Shown here: one piece after another, positions 10,201-15,484 of the stretch | How positions within the stretch are numbered: position 1 is the stretch's first letter | Layout: each line of letters opens with the position of its first letter | Assembly: GCA_014825775.1 (NCBI GenBank) | Contig: MVAQ01000343.1 | Coordinates: 1-15,484 of the forward strand | Direction of reading: 5' to 3' | Source: Krasilnikovozyma curviuscula | Taxonomy: Eukaryota > Basidiomycota > Tremellomycetes > Cystofilobasidiales > Mrakiaceae | DNA length: 15,484 nt | Notes under the pieces: model-generated | The model's input: only the letters and a program-made list of their open reading frames with translations | The model's database searches: none | What the model was told of the DNA's origin: nothing | Translations under genes and position numbers: made by a program

Positions 10201-11602
10201 CCTTGTGTCTCGATGGTATTGGAGTATACATTTACGTTCGTGTAATTTCCATTCCAAGGAGCGTAGTCGACGAGGTTGATGCCTCCCAAGAGGCCGTTGG
10301 TGGTCGACGTAATGAGGTTGTTGTATATGTTAGAGTTCGGCGATCCAAAGACGACAATGGCTCCATCAGTAGCATCATTGACCTGCAATAATAGAAAAAA
10401 AGTTTCTTGAGAATATTTTCACCGCTTAGTGATGAGCGGAAACTGACAGTGTTCCCCGAAACGTCACTGTTGGCACAAGAGAGAGAGATTCCATCGGCGA
10501 TGGGACCGGTTCCTGTTGTGGCACAGAGTCAGCACACGAAATGAAAATGATTTAAAATCGAGACCCTACCCCAAGTCTGCCCAGCAGGACCGATGACGTT
10601 GTTTTGGATTACAGCACCAGAGCAAGAAAGCGAAGCGCCTTCGATGAAATGAATGCTGGACCACCCACGAGTCGCGAATACTTGGTTTCGGAGGACCTGT
10701 TGGCCAGAAGATTGACCACCAAGTTCAAGGATAGCGGCGCCATTGGTGAGTGGGCCGAGAGTAGAGCGCTGTCCATCGAATATCAAGTCGGATACGACGA
10801 TGTTGTTACAGCTAGAGCGAGAATAGGAAAGTCAGTAAAGTAATCAGAAGGGAAAGCTGAAGCTTGCACCACTCACGCAACACAGTTGGTAGCAGAAACA
10901 GCGGTGGAGGTGGTTGTAGAAATAGTAAGGAGGGTAGCTCTGTTTGAACCAGTTACAGAACTTCCGCCTTGAGTTCGGAGGATTTGGTTGGGAGCAGTGA
11001 AGTAGATGGTATCGTTCAGTTGCACCTGTGCACCTGGACATAATTCCTGAAAATAGCGTTTGGGTCAGGTGAGAGAAGATGTGTTCCATGGGGAAAGTAA
11101 ACACACAACAACAGCACCGGCACCAATGTTGAGAAGAGCTTGAATGGAAGCAGCGGTAGCAGTAGAATCCTAAGATGGGAAAAATAACGATGATGTAAGA
11201 ACCCCTTCACTAGTGAAACCAAAAATTAGATGGGAGGAAACTTGCCAAACAAGATGAAGCTCTTCTAACGTGCGGAATGTTGACAATTTTTGCAACAGTT
11301 CCGACAGTACTTCCAACTGTACTTCCAAGTGTACTTCCGACGGCCCCAACGACGGTCCCAACGGTCCTTAGCGTTTCGATAACCAGCTCGATAGCAGGAG
11401 GGGGTGTGGGAGCCTGTGGAGTAGGGCGTGGGGAGAGTGCCCAAGGGTTGGAAGTTCTGGAGACGAGAGATGGTGATGTCGAGACCTGCTCGACCTCTTG
11501 AGTAGAAGCTCGTTCCGCATTGATCCTCAAGGGAGATGCGATTGATGTAGTGGTAGAGAGGAGGCTAACCAGAGCCAGGAGTGAGAAGGAGGATGAGAGC
11601 AT
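7294..11602 (-). CDS. Secreted beta-helix protein with four WSC domains (eleven exons)
   Basis: Exons, 5' to 3' on the minus strand: 11602-11246, 11169-11107, 11046-10877, 10811-10570, 10512-10448, 10382-10062, 9990-9540, 9475-8320, 8253-7952, 7883-7521, 7436-7294; together 1210 residues. Residues 1-22 are a signal peptide. A Pro/Thr-rich segment with GSTV repeats follows to about 118. Residues about 120-475 form a right-handed beta-helix domain: it opens ELCPGAQVQL, and has GPLTNGAAILELGG, WSSIHFIEGA, DGISLSCANS and NDATDGAIVVFG stretches with recurring Asn turns. WSC1 is about 508-599, then a Ser-rich linker to about 905, then WSC2 (913-1005), WSC3 (1022-1114) and WSC4 (1118-1210). Each WSC domain has spaced Cys and a C-X-C plus CGG core. 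WSC domains bind cell-wall polysaccharides; the helix suggests a polysaccharide lyase, hydrolase or binding fold, but no catalytic residues can be assigned. There is no GPI signal or membrane segment after WSC4, so secretion to the wall or medium is likely. Confidence 0.92.
8694..8790 (-). repeat. Trinucleotide tract coding the poly-Ser core of the linker
   Basis: On the plus strand a run of GATGAT and GCTGAT units. Read on the coding minus strand it gives TCA and GCA codons, so Ser runs with interspersed Ala. It is the most repetitive part of the linker between WSC1 and WSC2 and a likely site of length variation. Confidence 0.85.
11170..11245 (-). other. GC-AG intron 1 of the beta-helix/WSC gene
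   Basis: On the minus strand the intron starts GCAAGT after TTG and ends ATCTTAG, 76 bases. Without splicing the frame stops 11 codons later. The only nearby GT, within TTGTTTGG, would create a TGA at the junction. GCAAGT is the usual form of a non-canonical GC donor. Confidence 0.75.
11307..11342 (-). repeat. Three 12-base tandem units coding GSTV repeats
   Basis: On the plus strand GTACTTCCAACT, GTACTTCCAAGT and GTACTTCCGACG follow each other. On the coding strand they give Gly-Ser-Thr-Val/Leu repeats between the signal peptide and the beta-helix domain. Confidence 0.8.
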
Positions 11603-12447
11603 GATGGAGCGGAGCGTACAAGGAGGGGGTGTAGGAAGGGTGGGATGAGGAAGATTGGAAGTGAGCTTGCTGAAGGAAAGGGAAAGAAGATACCACTAAG
11701 ATGCTCACCTTATATACCTCTAGTCTAATACTATGCGGTGTACCTCGAGATCAGAAAGAAAGTCTCCAGTAATTAAATTTGGTGGTGGCATCCACATCCG
11801 AAACATGAGCCACATCACTAGCACCAGGTACAAGGGTCAATCAGCGGACCATGCGGTGTTCGATGTGCCAGAGGAATTAATCTTGAAAGATCTTTTTTTG
11901 TCTCATGGAAGTACGCCTGAGACATCGGTAGGCGTCGACAATAGAGTCCACAGCGGGAACCAGCGCTTGATGGTGCGTTCTCTGAGACTTTGATCTGCAC
12001 TATGTACCTGGAAGAAAGAAAGGTACAAGATTTTTCAATATTGGTCTGAGATGTATCAGGTACAAATCTGAGTCGGTGTCTGACCTTGGAAGGGGAAGTA
12101 CCTGGAAGCTCACCGCAGGAAAAACAACAAAGACCAGGCAAGCTGGAATTTGCTTCAGCACAGCATACCCAACCAGAAAATTTCACCACAAACTAGATAT
12201 TTGGGAACTGATAGGGGTGAAAGCTGTGCGAATACAGCAGACGAGGCAGATAAGAGAGACAAAGGGAGTAAAAATCTGACTTGCGCGCTTTGCGGGTCAA
12301 GGCGCTTCGGCAAGGAATGATGAAAATGAACGGAAATTTAATATGATACGAATCGTGTCTCTATACAATAAGTGATCGAAGCGGCTCTTTTTAACAGGAT
12401 GATCTGAAATAACTGACACAAAGTTTGTGTCCATCGTCACCCTTTTT
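11603..12447. other. Promoter region of gene 4 and 3' flank of gene 5
   Basis: About 850 bases without a supported gene. The side next to 11602 should hold the promoter and 5' leader of the beta-helix/WSC gene, including a TATA-like element at 11709-11716. The side next to 12447 should hold the 3' UTR of the peptidase gene. The 11-mer GTACCTGGAAG occurs at 12004 and again at 12098, with further GTAC-containing sites between. A 123-codon open frame at 11818-12189 on the minus strand has no family motif. Confidence 0.5.
11709..11716 (-). promoter_or_regulatory. TATA-box-like element of the beta-helix/WSC gene
   Basis: TATATAAG on the minus strand, about 110 bases before the ATG at 11602. Position and orientation suit a core promoter with a short 5' leader. 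Inferred from sequence only. Confidence 0.5.
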
Positions 12448-15108
12448 TCAGTTGCCTGTATAAGCATCTGCGTTCTGCAGAATAGTCCATATCCACTGAG
12501 TCATATCCAAATGAGCCGTGATGCTAAGCCACAGAAAATTCAGCCAGTGTCAGTTCGGTTGTCTTAAGTTTGAGGAAGGGTAACGAGTGAAGGACGACGA
12601 ACGAAGTCTTTTCATCAACTTTTATCGGAAGGAAGAATTCGTCAGTATCATGGCAAGCTGCTGCTTTTAGAAAGTAGGCTTGGGGGTTGACATACCAGTA
12701 TGAGCGTTTCCAGGTTCAGATGACGCAGAAGCACCGGTGAACCTCTGTATATGGTGTCAATCGGAACAGCCGTTCCAAGGTGGCTTCAGTGGCTTGACAG
12801 TAGAAGGAAGAGATTGCCATGATGACTTACAAAGATATTTTTGGAGAGATTATGCATGACCTTGGTATCTGTAAGGCAGCAGCGCTTTAGTAATTTTTGG
12901 CTAACGCCCGAATGAGGGAGTAGCCACTCACCTGTGTTTCCGCCAGAACCGAAGGGAGAGACAATCAAGTTTTTACCATGGACACTAATCATCAAACATC
13001 ACAATAAGATGAATGGTTACTCAATGCAGCAGTAGAAAAGAGAGGAGATATAGGATCCTCACGCTCTAACTGAACCAACGAAGAGATCCCAAACACCGCC
13101 AGACAAAGGAGTGATAGGCGCTGGGTCCAAAGGAACACCAAGGGTTCTAGGTATATTTAGCAAAAGTCAATAAACTGGTATTCTATAAATTGAGATGAGA
13201 TGAAGGGACTCACTCAAGCTTGAGGAACCTCTGCGTCAACTTCTCCTCTTTGCCGTGTTCTTTTCCGAAAGGAAGGTACTGCATGCCGTATTCCTTAGCG
13301 ACAGGAGCGAGGAGGTTCGTGAGGTGGTCTTGGATTTGTGAGACATTCTGGCTGAAGGCGATTCTGTGGTTGAACAGGAGTGTCACTTTCTCAGGGAGGG
13401 AGTTGACCTGGTTTGAAAACAGCAACGGAAAACTGCTGAGTGAGTGACAAGAGCCTAAGCAGAAGAAAGGACGCCTTTGTTTTTACCTTGACACCACCGT
13501 AAATAACCTGGGAAAGTAGTGCGAAGTTAGAACCGATACCGATTGATGGCTGCTTTGTATAGAAAGCTTACGTCAACAGCCTGGGTGGTAGTGACCAACG
13601 CATGGTGCATCAAACTCTGATTAGCGTAATTATTCGCTAGCTCGGACCACTTCTCAGGATCCTCAATGAGCTTCTTCCAAGCCTGAGGGAAGGCAGGTGC
13701 ATATTCAGCCGCGCACTGGAGATGGGAGAGGAACGGGTCGTTGGGCGCAAAACTGTTTGGGTGCGGGTTGTCCTCGATCGCCTTCACGACAGTCGACATG
13801 ATGCCGATTCCGGAGTGTGCTGGAGGGACGGAGGAATGTCCGCCGAGGGTGCCGACAGTGACTGTGAAGGGGAATCAAAAATCATTAGAAGCGAGCTGAG
13901 AATTGGATGGAAGGTGACGGCGAAGGAGCGGCGCACCTTTCACATCCAAGTACCCCTTCTCAGAAATAGCAGGAATAGCCATTGGAATACCGAACACATC
14001 GTTGTTCATCGAAGAGCCTTCGTCGACAACCATCAAGAAGGGGTCGTCGGTACCGTATCTCTTCTCCATGAACTTGGCGAGTTCTCCTGCTCCTTGACGG
14101 GCAAAGACCTCTTCTTCATCGAAGCCATGTGAGAGGATGATACTGTAGGATGTTCAAGAGAAAATGATGAGTTATGGGCGCGCGGATGGAAAATGTTTGA
14201 AGTCTTGACTGACGTTCTCTTTGGTTTGAAGCCTCGTTCGAGAAGTTCAGTAAGGGCTTCGTACTGAGAGATGAGCAAAGTCTTGTCGTCGCTTCCACCT
14301 CTTCCCCAGATGTACTGTTAAGAGGTTCAAGAAGGTAAGCTACGAAAACCGGGTGAAGGCAGTAAGTGAGATAGGCAGAACCTCTCCGTCAAAGTCACCG
14401 CTGAATGGACCATGAGTCCAGCGCTCAACAGTCTCCTCTGGAACTGGGGTAACATCGTACTATAGGTTGAGCCGAAACCAAAATTAGTTTAGTGCTTAGT
14501 CGAGTACAATACTAATGAACGCGGCCACTTACGTGGGACATCAAACAGATTGGCTTGAGAGAAGGATCGGAGCCCTCCAAGGTGACCAAGAGACCCAAGG
14601 TGTTCACCTTCTCAAGCTTGGCAGTTTCAAACACCACTGGGAAGGTCTCTACGAGGAAATCTTGGAAGGTGAAGAAGGGAGCCCAACGAGGATCTTCAGT
14701 GGGGAGCTACGACGAGAATGTCTCATCAGCAGCTTTTCAAGAAAGCAGTCATCTGCAAAGCAAAGGCGAGTAACTCACTCCATTGTCGTCGTATGAAACG
14801 GAAGCGATCTGGATCGCCTTTGAGATGCGGTCCACGGATTCCATCTTGTACGACTCTGGGAAGACCCAGCTCATAGCTGGCTTCAACGCTGGAGCTTGAG
14901 GGGGGCACTTACCCACAAGACCCAAGTCGAAAGCATTGGGCCTGAGGACAACTTCCAGCTCACCAGCAGAGGAAGAGGTAGTGAGGGCGAGCGGGGAGCC
15001 ATACGTCTGGTACAGAAAGAAGAGGACCACAACGGGGGCGGCCAGGAGCATCTTGAGCAGAGGGGAGCGACCCTTCTGGGGTTCGTTTTCAAGAGGGAAG
15101 CCTTTCAT
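12448..15108 (-). CDS. CPS1: Vacuolar carboxypeptidase S-like M20 metallopeptidase (fourteen exons)
   Basis: Exons, 5' to 3' on the minus strand: 15108-14779, 14706-14533, 14459-14382, 14314-14214, 14142-13937, 13861-13572, 13507-13487, 13407-13214, 13146-13063, 12984-12932, 12868-12831, 12744-12696, 12618-12603, 12523-12448; together 569 residues, close to yeast Cps1 (576). A single hydrophobic segment at about 18-35 after a short basic N-terminus is a signal anchor, as in vacuolar Cps1, which releases C-terminal residues from peptides. The M20 di-zinc site is complete: MSHYDV (His168, Asp170), GRGGSD (Asp203), DEEE (general base Glu237, ligand Glu238), VVDEGS (Asp268) and NAHTVDE (His538). 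The dimerisation (lid) domain starts at VTVGTLGGHSSVPP. Two exons are very short, 21 and 16 bases. The symbol follows yeast; in Cryptococcus CPS1 names an unrelated hyaluronan synthase. Confidence 0.93.
12603..12618 (-). other. 16-base microexon of the peptidase gene
   Basis: It codes VDEKTS together with flanking split codons. The following intron uses a GTTCGT donor and CTTAG acceptor; the preceding intron has GTATGT, a CTGAC branch site and AAAAG. Without it the conserved HTVDE and ITAHLDM segments cannot be joined in frame. Confidence 0.8.
13487..13507 (-). other. 21-base microexon of the peptidase gene
   Basis: It codes VIYGGVK in frame (phase 0 on both sides). The flanking introns are 13508-13571 and 13408-13486, with GTAAGC and GTAAAA donors. 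The segment matches the strand of M20 enzymes that leads into the VN-X-LP motif. Confidence 0.8.
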
Positions 15109-15484
15109 TTCTTGTGTCTGTACGGTGAGATGTGGTTGGCAACCAACGAAACAAATGCGTCGGACAAGCGCGACGACTGGGTGAGAGGCCGTCTAGGCGT
15201 GTAAAAAAAAAGGGCGGCGAGGGCGGAGGGGCTTTCAAAACATTACACAGTGCGATGAAAAGGACTGATGGACTTGATCTGGATGACTGTCTTTCTTATT
15301 GTTGGTTGATTAGAACAGAGAGAGAGAGAGAGCAACTTTAAAGAGTTGAGATGCGGTGGCAGAAGGAGCGAGACTTTTGCTCATCAAAACGATAAAAAAT
15401 TGGACTTGCTCTACAGCAGTTTATCACAGAAAAGCAGACCTGCAGATGAACCTACTTTCGAGGTCTGAGAGATGATGTGAGGAC
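15109..15484. other. Promoter and 5' leader of the peptidase gene
   Basis: No gene is seen. On the minus strand, the coding direction of the peptidase, the region has pyrimidine-rich stretches, including an eight-unit AG repeat (15317-15332 on plus) and a run of nine A at 15203-15211. These resemble the pyrimidine-rich leaders common in fungal promoters. A distinct TATA box is not clear. Confidence 0.45.
15317..15332. repeat. AG dinucleotide microsatellite
   Basis: Eight AG units, about 210 bases upstream of the peptidase ATG; CT-rich on the transcribed strand. Confidence 0.85.

Noticed and set aside
11818..12189. 123-codon minus-strand open frame between genes 4 and 5
   Set aside because: No recognisable domain; it lies in what should be promoter and 3' UTR. 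A lineage-specific small gene cannot be excluded without transcript data.
1..15484. CRISPR arrays, insertion sequences, operons, phage or plasmid functions
   Set aside because: The window is intron-rich eukaryotic DNA; no regular spaced repeats, terminal inverted repeats or transposase motifs were seen.

Overview
The window looks like nuclear DNA of a basidiomycete fungus, most likely a tremellomycete of the Cryptococcus/Kwoniella kind. Reasons: genes are packed closely on both strands; almost all have several introns of 57-97 bp; the introns start GTGAGT, GTAAGT or GTCAGT, have CTGAC or CTAAC branch sites 15-45 bases before the acceptor, and end in YAG. The protein families (DUF3605, Sds3-like, WSC with beta-helix, vacuolar M20 peptidase) are fungal. 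The species cannot be named from sequence alone. There are no bacterial, phage, plasmid, CRISPR or transposon features.

Layout. Plus strand: (1) a five-exon DUF3605-family protein (525-1736); (2) an intronless two-pass membrane protein with a long basic tail, possibly Apq12-like (2349-3134); (3) a four-exon Sds3/Dep1-like subunit of a histone deacetylase complex, with an acidic N-terminus and a Gln/His-rich C-terminus (3794-6384). Minus strand: (4) an eleven-exon secreted protein with a right-handed beta-helix domain, four WSC domains and a roughly 300-residue Ser-rich linker (11602 down to 7294); (5) a fourteen-exon vacuolar carboxypeptidase S-like M20 metallopeptidase (15108 down to 12448). 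Genes 3 and 4 converge across about 0.9 kb with no convincing gene.

All splice models were built by hand from frame continuity, splice signals and family motifs. Each spliced total is a multiple of three: 256, 792, 1210 and 569 residues for genes 1, 3, 4 and 5. The five genes share no pathway. Two act at the cell periphery or vacuole, one probably in the nuclear envelope/ER, one on chromatin, and one has unknown function.

The best candidates for something undescribed are the beta-helix plus WSC secreted protein and the splicing oddities: a GC-AG intron, 21-base and 16-base microexons, and a 215-base intron cutting through the DUF3605 signature. No database search was possible, so family names rest on remembered motifs.
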